This document shows, piece by piece, positions 20,265 through 34,400 of a stretch of 42,500 bases of DNA. Under the pieces are notes generated by a model. The model worked only from the letters and a program-made list of their open reading frames with translations, was not told where the DNA came from and did no database searches. The stretch covers positions 7,192,501 to 7,235,000 of the forward strand of contig WPIO01000008.1 in assembly GCA_009760855.2 (NCBI GenBank). Direction: 5' to 3'. Both the position numbers and the translations under genes were made by a program. Within the stretch, counting starts at the first letter, position 1; the number at the start of each line of letters is the position of its first letter. Origin of the DNA: Cristatella mucedo (lineage: Eukaryota > Bryozoa > Phylactolaemata > Cristatellidae).

Positions 20265-20412
20265 ACGCAGAGACCGGTGAACGTTTAAGCATCGGCGATG
20301 CTATCGCGGAGGTCAATTTGACGGGAAATGACGTGCCTTTGTCATTCAGCAGTAGCCAAACCACTGGTGTACATGGATCTGGGGGCAGAAAAAAGAAATC
20401 TTCTTTGGCTAA
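20258..20412 (+). CDS. INPP5E: INPP5E-like exon 1 (start exon)
   Basis: 51 codons plus two bases, starting MVDAETGERL and ending in a basic patch GRKKKSSLA before the donor GTGAGT at 20413. An in-frame stop at 20234-20236 makes ATG 20258 the first possible start. The next exon supplies the third base of a Lys codon, so the phase-2 junction is clean across a 98-bp intron. A long reverse-strand ORF over the same bases is judged a shadow. Confidence 0.8.
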
Positions 20413-23400
20413 GTGAGTATTCAACATTGAGTGCATCTGCCGTATTTCGCTATCCACCACTTCGTCGCGGCTGCAAGCCGAAAGCATTTTCAACCCTAAT
20501 GCCATTCTAGGTTCGCCAGCAAAAACGTGCATGCTCAGGATGACATCGCGACGTCCAAAGGCCCAGATGGGAGTCTTGATCCGATGAACGGCAGTGCGGC
20601 AGGCAGCCATAGCACTACTTCGGGCGGCCCGAACAGTAATGACGAACGGACTGATAAGCGGAAAACAGCCGTTAATGCAGCTGACTCTGATCATATCGCA
20701 GAGGAATTTGCAACTGATTTGTCGCACGCGGTGGCTTCTACGAGTCGGAAGAAACGATCTGTGCTTGGTAAGCTGGCAGAGAAGCAGCGATCATCCATGG
20801 GCGACTCCGAAAGCTCTCTTCGTAGTCTGCTCTCTACTGACGAGTCAAGTGCACACAGTGGAGCTGCAACCGGCTTGATGACGGCTGAACCTGCTGTGAC
20901 CAGCACTATCGAGCGTCCAGTACCAAAGAGTCGTGCTGATGTAAAGTCAAAGCCATCCTTTCACCTCAGTAAGTATACAGTAGTAGTCTCTGGAGTCGAA
21001 AAACTTTATGTGAGATCTCTAATTTTCATTCTCATGAACCGAGCTTGGTAATATTGCCTATTCCTCGATCGTCTAATCTATGATGTTTAATTGAACTGCT
21101 ATATACAGACATGCATATCAGAAGGGCTGTTCGGTACATCCATGTTACTCACTTTTGAAAGCGCACATTTGTTCGTGATGTTTCTTTTTTAGCAACTATT
21201 ATGTTGAATAGTCATATTGCTTGCTCGTGGGCAATTCTGCATTAGAAAACTCTGGCATAGTTTCGCCATGCAAGGCCAGCTATGGCATCTGTTTACGTGA
21301 GATGCCCTTTTCTTTGCAGCAGTTTATTGCTTCTTGCTTCGGTATACTGATGTCGAATAAGCTCATTGCTAGTTTTTTTTTTACCTTTGTCACACCTTGC
21401 TGTGAAGTGTAGCTAATCAGTATACACTGGAGGCCAGGTAGCAGAGTTAATTTGGCATTGTTTGTATGCCAAATAAATAATTTGTCCACGGTTTTGTGAC
21501 AACTGAGCTATTGCACATGCAGGCTCGGCATCCATGGGCATCTTCTTCGTTTTGCTGCATGTCTTCAGTCTGTTAGCATGAAGGTCTGCGGACTTCCGAC
21601 ATACAATGGCCTAAAAAATATGCTGGTGAAAAGAAGTGTGCTCAAGGGATTTCGGAAGCAGGCATAGCAGAAATGGTCCTTGTCTTGCACGGCGTGGAAG
21701 CAAATCATCCTGAAACTATAGTTGGGCTGATCATGTTCCTTGTACACCAGCATCGTTTGCTGCCTTGCTTTCTTGGAATACGAGGCTAGATTATGCTGGC
21801 TGCTGCTTGGAATGAATGAGAGTGGTCGGTACTTGACGAAAGCCATGCAAACCTAGTCCATGTGCCAAGGGAAATTTTTGGTGCTTTTTGATAGTCACAG
21901 CATGATTGTGGAATTTGTCTGGTGGACGACCCCCCAGGCTTCCTTTCACTAGAATGGCAAGGTAACAGCAAGCCATCGGTTCTTCACCGATCAAGGGCAT
22001 ATGCAACCTCTAGGGCATGAGCAGATGCAATAGCCTCAAATAATAATGATAATAATATATTTATATAGCACCCTCAGAGAACTTGATCACTTTCTAGGCA
22101 CTTTAAGTTTGCTGCAAAGGAAGTGTGATAGAAAAATTAACGATAGTGTTGCGCAATGTCAACAAACATGACACGGTTAGAGGTGACATACTTAGGGTCA
22201 GCATGCAAATATGGTTACTGACAGCATGCACAGTGTCAGCACGCATAGGCATGCAAATGACGAATCACATGGATCACTACATGCCATGGTAAATAAATGC
22301 GTTTTTAGCTTTTTTTTTAAATGCCGTCAAGTCGGGAGATGTAACGCCAATCAGAAGTGAGTTCCAGGCTTTGGGACCATACGAACTGAGGCACGGTCTC
22401 CAAAGGATTTGACGTTCGTTCCAAGTGTAGGTAAATGATTCGATTCCCAAGTGGTACGGTGCTTAGCGTGGTGAGGAGTAGATCTGATAGGTAGGCTTCG
22501 GCTAAAGAATGAAGGAACCTAAAAGTGAGTGACAGAGCCTTGAAGTCGATGCGCTGCTTGACTGGAAGCCAGTGCAAGTAGGCGAGAAGTAGTGTGATGT
22601 GGCAGCTGCAATCATCCCGACAGACGACCCTAGTTGCAGTTTTGCACCAACTGTAAGCGTCTGATTGCACAGGCCGGTAAGCCAGCAAGCAGTGAGTTAC
22701 TAAGTCGAGGAGGGATGTCACAAATGCACGGACCAATATAGATGTAGTATTTCTGTCTAAGCAAGCCCGATTTTTAGGAATGCTGAAAGTAGGCCGAGTT
22801 GACCGTGGAGCTGATGTGGTCGTCTAATGAAAGGTCACATTGAAACAGGACACCTAGATTTCGTGCAGATTCAACAGGAGATATGCTGGCAGAGCCGATA
22901 GTGAGCGCTTACTTTTCCAATTTCTGAATCACAATCGGTTTGATCATAACTAGTAAGTTGGTTTTAATCATCATTCAATTTAAGAAAGTTTGCTGCCATC
23001 CACGTGCAGATGTCATCAATACATGCAGCAAGGGAGCTGAGAGAATTCGCCTTGCTGGAGGTCTAGGAGAGATCAAAGCAAAGTTACAGCTGTCAACTGC
23101 ATAGAAGTGAATTGTGCATGGAAATCACATCGGCAAGGTGGAGAGTACAAAACCGTGAAAAGAACCAGACCAAGCATAGAGCCCTGATGTACCCCATACT
23201 GAAGTGGTTCCTTGGATGACCTTTTTCCATTCACATTAACACTCTGGAGTATCCCACTGAGATAGTACTTAAGCCAACAGACTCTATTTCAAGGCTGAAC
23301 TGAGTGACTCCCGTGCTCTTATATTTGGAGGCGCCCGTGGTGAGGCCTTTGTCGAGTGCTTGTATGTCGGATGTCCTTTTTAACGTCCACCTGAAAATTA

Positions 23401-25063
23401 AAGTTTTATTCCAGAAGGCAGCTCCGCTGCCTGCCATGCTATTAGATCCACATCTAAGATTTGAGAGTACTTGCTGCAATCGCCAGCTAACGATCTTACT
23501 TCTAAGGTTTCTTCTTGTTTCTATCTAAGCTCAACCACTAACCCGATCGTGACAGGACTGCTGAAAAAGCCATGAATCGGCTATGGTTGGTTCTAATCCT
23601 ACTGCTAGGCTGGTCGCCACACTTAAGAAATTCAGCTTAGTGTCTTCCTTAGCTATAGAAGCTGAGGTGGATTTCAGTTGATCAGAGGACGATACAAACA
23701 CAAATGTCCTATGACCTACAAGGCCTGATACAGGTAAACTTCGTTATACTTAGTGGAGCTGCTGTATCCGGTTCAGCCCTCCGATACACTCAGGTCTACT
23801 AGGGCCGATGCATTAACTGTACCTCTCTTTTACGACTTTTGGTCACAGGAACCCTTGCCGTGCAGTTCTCAACCTGCAGAATTTGCTTGCATAAGTCTTA
23901 TGCAACAACACTATCCTCTTTTCTTTTGCCGACTGTGGCACTTCTCACCACTCCCTGCGTACGTAGTAGTTCCGTCACGGAAGACATTGCTTTGCCATCT
24001 TGCTGCTTGACAGGAGTTTGCCATCTTGCCACTTGAAAAAAGTTGCCATCTTGCCTCATAATGCAAATGTGCCATCTTGCGGCATGACAGACTTTCTCGC
24101 TTTAATTAGTAGAGATGAGCAACCCAACTGTTGCTTGGAAATAGGAATTCCTATACCTCCAAAGGGACTCGGCCAGAAAAATCTCCTGCAACATCTGTAC
24201 ACGAAATCTGGGTGTTCTGTCCCAAAGTGATCTGTCACTAGACGACCACATCAGCTCCACAGTCAAGTCTGCCTATTTTCAGGTACTTAACATTGCAAAA
24301 ATCCCGGCCTGCTTAGATAGGAATACTGTAGAGCCAGGTTGGTCCAAGGATTTGTGACATCCCGACTCGACTTCTGTAACTCACTGCTGCCAGGTCGGCC
24401 GGCCTGTGCAATCAGCCGCTTACAGTTGGTGCAAAACTCTACAGCCATGCATGTCTGTCGTGAGTGTCCAGGTTTTCATATTAGACCACTTCTCACGGCC
24501 CTGCATTGGCTCCAATAAACAATCTTAGCTGATTCAACAGCCTCGTTTGCATAGCAACAGAAGAGCCTTATCGGCTATCACCACTGCTCTCCGTTGGCAA
24601 TGAAGAATCACCCAGCTGCAGGATTCAAACCCACGACCTCGGTGGTGAAGAGCACCTAACATCCTAGGCTATCATGGCCCAGTAAGCCACACATCGACTT
24701 CAAAGTTTGATCACTCACATTTGTTTCTTTTATTCTCGTGAGGTCCCTTCGTTCTCTTGCTCTAGCCTATCTATTCGAACTAATTCAAAATCAGGCAAGG
24801 TGTCATATCACCAGCTCTTCTGATTCAAGGCATTTAGCTGTAGCTTTAAGTTAGTTCATATGCTCCAATAGCCTAGAACTCATACCCGATTGGCGTCACG
24901 ACCCCCTGATTTGACGACATTGAAAAAGAAGCTAAAACGCACCTGTTGCTTTAAGTTTCGCTGGGTCCTTGTGATTTGTCCTTTGTGTGCTTATGTATGC
25001 GGTCGCTGTGCATGTTCTCATTAACTACATTAACACGTATTCCTTGCATGATATAGTAAGTGC

Positions 25064-25159
<96 letters not shown>

Positions 25160-26551
25160 GTTCTCTGAGGGCACTATACACATGTCTTACTGTTAATATT
25201 ATTACTTACTTCCTTAAGTGGCCTCCCGACTCAGCTGTGCTTGTTAATATGCCTTTATTGGGTTCGGTGAAGTCTTTTAGCTACCGTATTCGCACCGAAA
25301 GCTGCAGAAGCTTTGAGTGTGCTGTAGATAACACTCTAACTGGACACCTGTTTAGTAGGCATGACTGTGGAGAGTTACAGATGGAGATGCCTATTGATGT
25401 AGTGTAGTTATACATAGATAAGTACCTTAGCAACTGCAGTTATAGTCTAGGTAATCCAAACTATTTTTAGCCACTGAGTCGGCAATATGTAACAGTGGTT
25501 AGTTCTGTTTAACTGATTGCCTTCTCACTCGCTCTTCTGGCTCCTCTTGCTCATGCTGCTCACGTGCTGCTGCCCATCTAAACCTGTCACATACAGGGCC
25601 CATGTGGGTGCTCAAAAATATGTACAATTGTATATGCTTAAATGTGACAGGACCTGAAAATATGTGTAATTATGTAAGTATCAAATAAGCTGCTTTGAGT
25701 AACCCATAGGTTTTGTCAACCTGAGAACCCCGATGAGGAGCATAAGCTAAGCCTGAAAACTGATGTACTCTTCAGCTTTGACCGCTATGCTGATACTCTT
25801 CATCACAACGTGGCTAGCAGTTGCTAGGCATGCCATTACTAGGCATGCAATCGCTAGACGTGGTCAATTTTCAGCTATCCACTTCGAGTGTCCCGTCAGT
25901 GCAACCCTTGGTTCTGTCCTTTTTCTGACATATTCAAGTATGTGGCTTAAATTTATGGAAGCAGTTAGTATCCACTGTGGCTTGCCGACAGATTTCACTG
26001 CAATAGTGGCTTGCTTCAGTGATTTCTGTTCACTTGATATGAATCTAGTGTAGAAACAGTCAGGAATAGCAACTCTGTTTTGAGTTATTTCTCGTGCCAA
26101 TGTATTACAACCTTTTGCAGTCGGTGATGTGCAAAACGACAAGTTGGCAGCAAGTAGTATGCATGACAAGACACCATCGGCAGATCGAGACTCGGATGCC
26201 GAAGACGTGTCCCAAGTCGTCCAGAAGCTCGAGGAGCTATCAGGAGATTCGCCCGAGTAAGGCTGCGTTGACCTATCTTGCGAGCAAAGGGGGGTGTCTG
26301 CGAGTGCCGACGTATACTGTTCATTCTGCTGCCGTGCTACAGATCTAAACCTCCACCTGGTCAGATCAAAATGTCATCGTCATTACCCAACGTTGCTGTT
26401 GGTGTGAGTGATTCGCCTGAAAAGAGCCACTGGTCAACCTTGAGTCGACGAATAGGCTCAGCAACGCTAAGGTAGGCCAGATTCTCTGTTTTGGCAAGCA
26501 ATTGCTGCTGCTGTTCAATGCCAGTCGTTATAGCATGCTTTGTTGTTTAGC

Positions 26552-26650
<99 letters not shown>

Positions 26651-28377
26651 CGTGCGGGCGAGTGCATGCTTGCACATCCATATTCGATTCCACTGCAAGG
26701 GCTGCACCTAGCAGCCCATTCCCTACCCTCCCTTTGTGTGCCATGGCTAGAACTTTCCATTGTCTCTTTGGTATCCGAATGCACTGTAGCAGCTTGGCTA
26801 TGCAATACAATTTATCGCTCGTTAGCTAGACTGTGCGTTAGAAAACTATTTAGCACCCTAACCACTTCGTTGTCAGATTTCTTGCTTGGTATCGTCACGT
26901 TGGGAATGACTGCAGAGGTTCTGCAGTGTACATTGCAGTAGCTGTTGTTGCTTACTTTTAAGCCAGCCGCTGTTGCTTGGATCATGCTGCTCGGGCTGCA
27001 GCTGCAGGCCGGTTTTAGGCCGAACTCCGAAACTGGCAGCATGTCGAGCCTGTCCTACGCTAGCGCACCACTCTCAGCTACGGTCCGAGGTGCCCGAAGG
27101 CGGTAAGATGCTGAGGATATTTTGCCGCGCCCCCTACCCCTCCTACTCCTCCACCCCGATTGAGACACGTCAGCCCCTTGATTGTCCATTTGGGCTCTCG
27201 TCTGAGCTCTTTGATTGATGAACTCGTGCCTCATGCCCTTTCATGGCAGGAACTTTCTAGTCGGTGGCATCAGCGCCGACGGCGGCCTAATGGGCGCCCA
27301 GGAGCTCGAGCGGCTTTTTCCTGACCGCACCCTAACAGTGTTCGTGGGAACGTGGAATTCGGCCGAATCCAAGGTGAACTCTCCGAGCAGTCCGAGGGCA
27401 GACTTGCAGACAGAGCACTGCTGGCTGAAAGGCGGTTCGACATTGTCAGAGGCTACTGTCGTTGGAACATTGCCCTCGTGTCTGTTAAAGCTGCGCTTTG
27501 CCCCGTTCAGCTCCTGTTGTGCTATGCGTGCGGACAGAGAATGCTATTGCCTTTGTTGCTTGGTTTGTTAATGTCACTCTTTTATTGAATCTTGAAAGCA
27601 TGCTGATGTGCCTATGCAAGCTGGTTGTCTCACAGCCTAAAAAAAACATACATAGTCTCCTTGTATCCACTATTTCTGGTGATATTAGAGCACAGGGAAA
27701 ACTAATGGCCAAAAAACGATTGCAAAGCCCGCGATGTGTGGAGATAGCATTATAATTGATCTAGCCCAGCATGTGCATAGACAGCCCAGGAGTTCCTACC
27801 TGGCAGGTTAATTTGCCTCCCATGTTTAGTTGCTTACTTGTGGTTAGAAAGTAGTCTTGCAATTTCGTCTGCCCATAACTGTGCCTCAGCTGTAAGGGAT
27901 ATTTAAGAAAATAGATGTCAACGAATCTACAGTGCTAGTTGGGTTGAACTGGGTCAACCGGCAACTTCTGTTTTGCTACATTGCCCAGCATTGTTTAATC
28001 GACATGCATTACTTGTAAGCGATATTGGGCCCTGTGGTCATTTTGGATGGCGTTTCGTTCTGTTTTATTTGCTATTGTTCAACTACAGGCTGACGAGAGA
28101 TTTTTCTTACGATTGAGTAAGCCGTGCATTTGCCTCCAATGTATACCCTTAGGTCACGCTTTAACGTGATAAAAACTGCTATCCATTTCTATTCTATTGC
28201 AGTTCTATTGTATCGTATCAAAACTAAGCTTTAGTACGTTTTGTCTATATGTGCATGTGTGTGGAGGGGGAGTGTGCGTACGTGGGTTGTGTATGTGTGT
28301 GTGTGCACACGTGTGTGTGTGTGTGCACACGTGTGTGTGTGTGTGTGCACACGTGTGTGTGTGTGTGTGTGTGTGCA

Positions 28378-28415
<38 letters not shown>

Positions 28416-31400
28416 GAGTGTGTATGAGTAAGTTTAGAATGTTCTGAGTGTTTGAAGTGATTCCTCACTGTTACCGTAGTGAAGGGGCTTAGTCGTTTGA
28501 TGTTTAAAACAGAAAATGCTATTTCCAGGGCTTCCTCTAGAGTTAAAGATGAAATTTCTATGTAAACATTTTAAAGTTAAAAATGAACAGTTTCTTGTTG
28601 GATTATTAAATACTCTGGGAAAGGCATCCATTTAAAGGTCACTTATCAGCCCCAAGGCGCCCATGCCAGGAAGCTTTGTGACACGTGGCTCCGTATACTG
28701 AACTCCGTTAAGATAATCATGAGTCATTTGCTTACCCCTGAGCATGTTCCAGTGAGAAGAGCAGCCAAAGTCTCCATCACTGGCCGCTGTTTTAGCACAG
28801 ATTTATATACAAGGTTACTGTAGCTATTTTGTGTGGTTCTGATCACTATGCCAAACTATCGTGGTACTACTGTGTGCCAATTTGATAACCAGCCCTAAAG
28901 ATCATTTGCACTGATCATTTATGAGGGTTCGTCAGAGCTGGGTGGCCTGGGTTAAAGATATGATTCCCTTTGTACCAGTGGCTTGGCTCTGCTAGTAACA
29001 CTTGTCCTCTAGCGTTGGAATTGGAGCCATTTTCAGGCACTTGTGAATCACTTCACGAGAAAATAGTTGTAGGGTCAGTCACGGCAAATTTTATTCTGTC
29101 ACGAATCATAGAAAGGAATGGTGCTAACTCGGCAGTAATATTGAACGTGATTTTCCGTGCGGATTCACAATGGTATCAGATTTAGGAGACTGATCATTCG
29201 AGATGTCGTAGGAATTGGGAAACTCTCCGACAAACGTGCAATTACTCTACACGTGCCGGTAGTTAAAAAAATTATGACTGTGACTGTGTCTGCAGTCATA
29301 AGGGCACGATGAGAGCAATGCTGGGTAGCTTTTTGTTACTTGTGTGAGCAGTTGTTTAGTAAGGATCCAGTCTGATCGAGCTCTTTATATGGTAAAGAGC
29401 TTAAAAGAGTTTGATTACTCATATGTAATATCTCAGAAATCAGAAATCCATGGTTTGAACTCAGAAGACCTCATAAGTCTCAGAGTTTGGTTGGCCGAGT
29501 TCAATCAATGAATGCTTACGTGTGTTTGAGCGTCTGCTCATGCGACAAGTTTCGCATAGGTGAAGTTCTAGCAGCAGCTAAGACTTAAAATAGCTAATAG
29601 AAGCCACTGCCAATTCATCTGGAAAAAATTATTTTTCTAGTAATTTCACAGAGCTATGACTCTAGGAATAGCTCGTCCAATGCAAATACGAGCACGAAAT
29701 AGTAAATGAAATAAGCAATGAGACCAAGGACATCGGCACCGTTAGTTACTGGGCAGGCTGCTGGACAAAGCAGCTAGTACGCCTTGTTGGACTGACCTAA
29801 AACTATCAGTTGCTTTGGCTTGACAAGAAAACAAAACTTTTAAAGAACTGCTACCAAACGAGTCATTCGGTTTGGCTAATCGATAGCACCAGCAGGAAAG
29901 AAACTGGTACTCTCCTCTTGAAAGAAACTTCGATTGGCAACAGGTCCAATGAAATGATTGGAAGTTCTAGACTCGATAAACCTGACTTGCTACACGCATA
30001 TGAGCTCATGGCCGCGAGGTCATCTTTTTTGTCATTATGCATCGTTCCTATATGCATTTATAAGATTCATGAATGGGTCATTTGCCCTTGTTGTCGGGTG
30101 TCCGGGTCTTTTTACCTAGCTATATGTTGTAAGTGAAGTCGGTGCTGGATTCGGATGCAACTTTTCTTTCAAACCAAACTTGTATTTTCTGCTTGTGGAA
30201 ATATGCTATTTGCATCTTACGACCAGAGCAACGGAATTAAAGCAAAATCTTAAAAATAATGACAAAGGAACCGCAGCAAATAAGAGTTTTGTAGTCACAT
30301 GTTTAATATATGCTCGTGGCAAACTTTCTCCTTACTAGCCTGGTGGTTTTGTTCGTGCTTATCGTCCAAGGTTATGGTTACATCCTATGAGAATGAATTC
30401 ACTGATCATCCATGACATGCATGTGTAAAGCTTGTCACAAACCAAGGCCCGAGGAAATAATGGAATGGTTGCCTGCTGCTTCCATGTGAAAGCACAAAAT
30501 AGATAACCTACTTATTGACAGGACAAGAAATTGAGCAGCTAATGCTTAGCTGTGTGTGTAGAGCCTTTCCTTTGCTATACTTTGATTCTAACCGTAGGTT
30601 TTACTTTTGCTTGGCTTTTGACAGAAGGTCATCACTTCTAAAAAGTGTTGTCTTGCTATTGCAGATTGAGCTTTTGTTTATGTAACATTAACTATATAAA
30701 CATTGTCTAGTGGTACTTCAATCACTAAGCAGATGAAGTTAACTAGCAGGATTAACGATGCACTTACTTGTAACTTTGCGTGATGATCTCATGTCAGGAT
30801 TCAAGGGTGATTTCAACTGTCTTGAAATATGTACCATGTGCCTCCGAACTGACTTAAACGTAGCACGACCCTTCAGAGGTTTGCCATAGTGTCACTTATT
30901 CATCATTGACTGAGAATACTTTTTTTCAGGTCGTTCCTGCTAATCTGAATGACTTCTTTTTACCAGAAGTGGTTGAGAATTTACCAGACATCTATGTGAT
31001 TACCGTTCAAGAGAACAGTTTTGATAAGTACGGACTGCGATGCTAGTCTTAAATGATCGAATAGGGCTCGTTTTCATATACTGGCTTGTAGAATGTGGTG
31101 ATTATACCTGTCTTGTATTTACAATTTTCGGTTAATGTGCCTTGATGAATCACTACGTTGCTTTAGTCAGTCACACAGTTTTAAAAAATAGGCTAGTTCA
31201 GGTTAGTGTGTTAGTAGGTAGCCCTATATCAAACCCTATAGAGGTATGATTAATAACTCAGTTGTTCCTTTGCTTTGATCCATCCCAGCACTCCAGCACG
31301 TCGAATTCTCTTAACTCCCTTGCTGCAATACATGTATTGATGACATCAGCTCATGAATGGCAGCAAACTTTCTTTTATTGAATGATGATGAAACTTACTT

Positions 31401-34400
31401 ACTAGTTATGGGCAAACCGAGTGTGATTTAGAAATTGGAAAGGTTAACACTCACTATCGGCTCTGCCAGCATATTTCCTGTTGAATCTGCACGAAATCTA
31501 GGTGTCCTGTTTCAGAGTGACCTTTCATTAGACGACCTCATTAGCTCCACAGTCAACCCTGTCTACTTTCAGCTACATGACATTGCTAGAATTCGGGCTT
31601 GTTTAGACAGGGATACCACATCTAGATTGGTCCATACATTTGTGACATCCCTTCTCGACTTCTGTAACTCACTGCTTGCTGGTCTTCCGGCCTATGTAAC
31701 CAGGTACTTATAGCTTGTGCAAAACTCTGCAGCTAGGCTTGCCTGTCGTGAGCATGGCAGTTGCCACGTCACACCACTTCTCACCGACCTGCGCTGACTC
31801 CCAGTCAAGCAACGCGTTGACTTTAAGGTTCTGTCACTCACTTTTATGTCCCTTCATTCTTTGGCTCCATCGTACCTATCAGATCTACTTCCCCATCAGG
31901 CTAAGCATTTTATCAGTCGCTTTTCGGAATTTTATTGCTTACCTATACCTCGTACGAGCCTCGAACCCTTTGGAAACCCTGCCTTAATTTCCTATGCTCC
32001 CAAAGCCTAGAACTCTCTTCCATCTTTTGGCACGACATCCCCTGACTTGACCACATTTAAAAAGAACTAAAATCTATTTATCACAGCATTTAGTGGGTCC
32101 ATTTAATTCATCCTTTACATCCTTATGCCTGCTGCCACTAACCATATTTGCATGCTGACCCTGTGAATGTCACCCCTAACCATGTTATGCTTGTTGTCAT
32201 TGAGCACACTGCCTCTGACCATTCGATCGTGCTTTCTTTGTAGCAAATGGAAAGTGCCTTGAAAGAGATTGAGCTCTCTGAGGGCGCTATATACATTGTA
32301 TTATTATTATATGTATGTATGTTGCTTTGAAATCAAAAGTTTTGGCGCATGATGGCAAAGGTAGGCTCTGGCAGTGTATTATATTTACTTGACTGTTAAT
32401 CTCACTAGGTCATAATTGCAATGTGTCTTTGCCATCCATTCAATGATCCTGTTTCAGCCACTGTTTTGTGCTTAATGCAATTCTTTTTTGCAAGACCTTT
32501 TTGTTGAGGGGACTTCTGCATTTGTATTATTGAGTTGTAGCTTGTAAGGAACTGGATTCGCCAGCAATCTGATGTTATGGGAGTGCATAGGTGCGATTGG
32601 TTCGCCAGGATTGAGGTAGCTTAACCTAGTGACTTTCCTTGAAGCTGGCAGGACCTTGGAGCTATCAGATGGTTCACCTGATTTAGAAAAGGTGGATCCC
32701 TAGCACCAGAAGGTTACAGGTATTGAGAAGGCAGTCTTCTAGGCCTTACCTCATTTATACCGACGTGAATAGATATGTCGGTCAGCTTGACTGGCCGACA
32801 TATCCCTTCAGCCTTCTTATGGTTGGGTCCCATGGCAAGACATCATTCTTGACTTAATGCTGGCTGTGCCTATGCTGGAAATGGATGGTTGGATGAATCC
32901 TGCCGCGGCGATGTAGGAGTCTTGCCTGTAGTTGCTTGGAGTCTTTGCATTTTGACCACGTTACCAGCCTACCGAGCGATGAGAGTGCCGAATTGCTAAC
33001 CTAGAATCCAAAAGATAACTGGCTGCATTCTTTCGATGGCTGCCGGAGCAAGCCTGACTGATTTCTCCTCTCAGTTGTGTGTTTTTATCCCTAACTGTCT
33101 CGAACGCCGACCCTTTTGGGGCTCTGTTTGAGTCTTTACAATTGATTCTTTTGGAGCCTAGAGATGCATAGATACTAGCTGCATGCACCTTAAGTCACAT
33201 ATGCCGACTTGATATCACCTGATGATCTGAGTTGCAGAAGACTGGAGACTTGGACTTATTACTAAGCATAGAAAGTGACACGGGGCTTGTCAATGTCTGT
33301 TCTGTATCTGATATATAGCAGGAAGTTGCTATATATAATTGAAGGCAGATGGTCTCTTAATATAGGATAAATATGTCGTCCTAGGAATCTTGGTCTCTGA
33401 TCTTTGCACACTTATGTAAAGTGCCTAGAAAGAGATCAAGTTCTATGAGTATGCAATACAGATGTCCACACAAGTGCAACAAATTCTTGCAGTATGGCTG
33501 CCACTGCTGTGGCTGTATTCGGATAATACGAGGTTTTTTGCTGCGCCAGGCATACTAAAGTTATGCAAAGCATATGAAAATATTTATTGACAACCCAAGA
33601 AACAAACACACGTGCTTTTGGCATTTATGCTTTTAGTGTGATGCCATCCCAACACGACTCTGTATGACCTTCCTTGTCTGGCCGGGAATAGAGGCTGCCA
33701 GCTTCTGCGACATCTCTTCTGCTGTTTCTCATTCGAAAGAACCTGAGTTTTATTGAACAAGTAGGCAGGCTACTGGTGTATGCTGAACACCCTTCCTGAG
33801 CCGCCTGTAGATATTGCTCCATGGTAGTTTTATAGGGTTTAAATAAGGTAGCTGGCTGAGTCGCCAGCACCAAACGAGGATTCGTCAAAAAGTACTTCAC
33901 CTGCCAGTCAGTTTGCATGTGGTCGTTATCTTGCTGCCAGATGTAACGACCCCCAAACAGAGTATGTGAGCCTTGAAATTCACTTTTCTTGGCCAACAAC
34001 GGCGGCTTGAGTAACATACTCTTTGAGGAATCCTTGTTTGGTCCTGGTTCAGTGGCTCAACAGGTCGCCTAATTTGAACCCCGTAGAACGACTATTGAGG
34101 GATATCGGCAGGTGGCTGAGACTGCATGTTCGGGCTGCACCACTAACCGAACTTTTCAGTAAAAGTCAGGCTCTTTGGAATGTGCAATAAGCAGAAGAGA
34201 TAACGCAGAAGCCTCTATTCCTGGCCATACAAGGGAGGTCGTAAGGAATCATGCTGGGACGACGTCACACCAAATGCATAAACACCAACAGCATCTATCT
34301 TGTTTTGGTTTTCAAAAATATTTTCACATGCCCCACATAACTTCAGTATGCTTGGCATCGTAGAAAAACCTCTAATTACCCGAACGAGTTTACAACCACA

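Noticed and set aside
20149-20727. 192-codon reverse-strand ORF over INPP5E exons 1 and 2
   Set aside because: It overlaps the phased + strand exons and is best explained as their shadow; no splice or domain support on its own.
26515-26941. Open frames made of Cys-Val or Thr-His repeats
   Set aside because: Pure translation of the TG/CA microsatellite.
29810-30136. 108-codon + strand frame in INPP5E intron 5
   Set aside because: AT-rich, no ATG-supported start, no domain; length is within chance for this much sequence.
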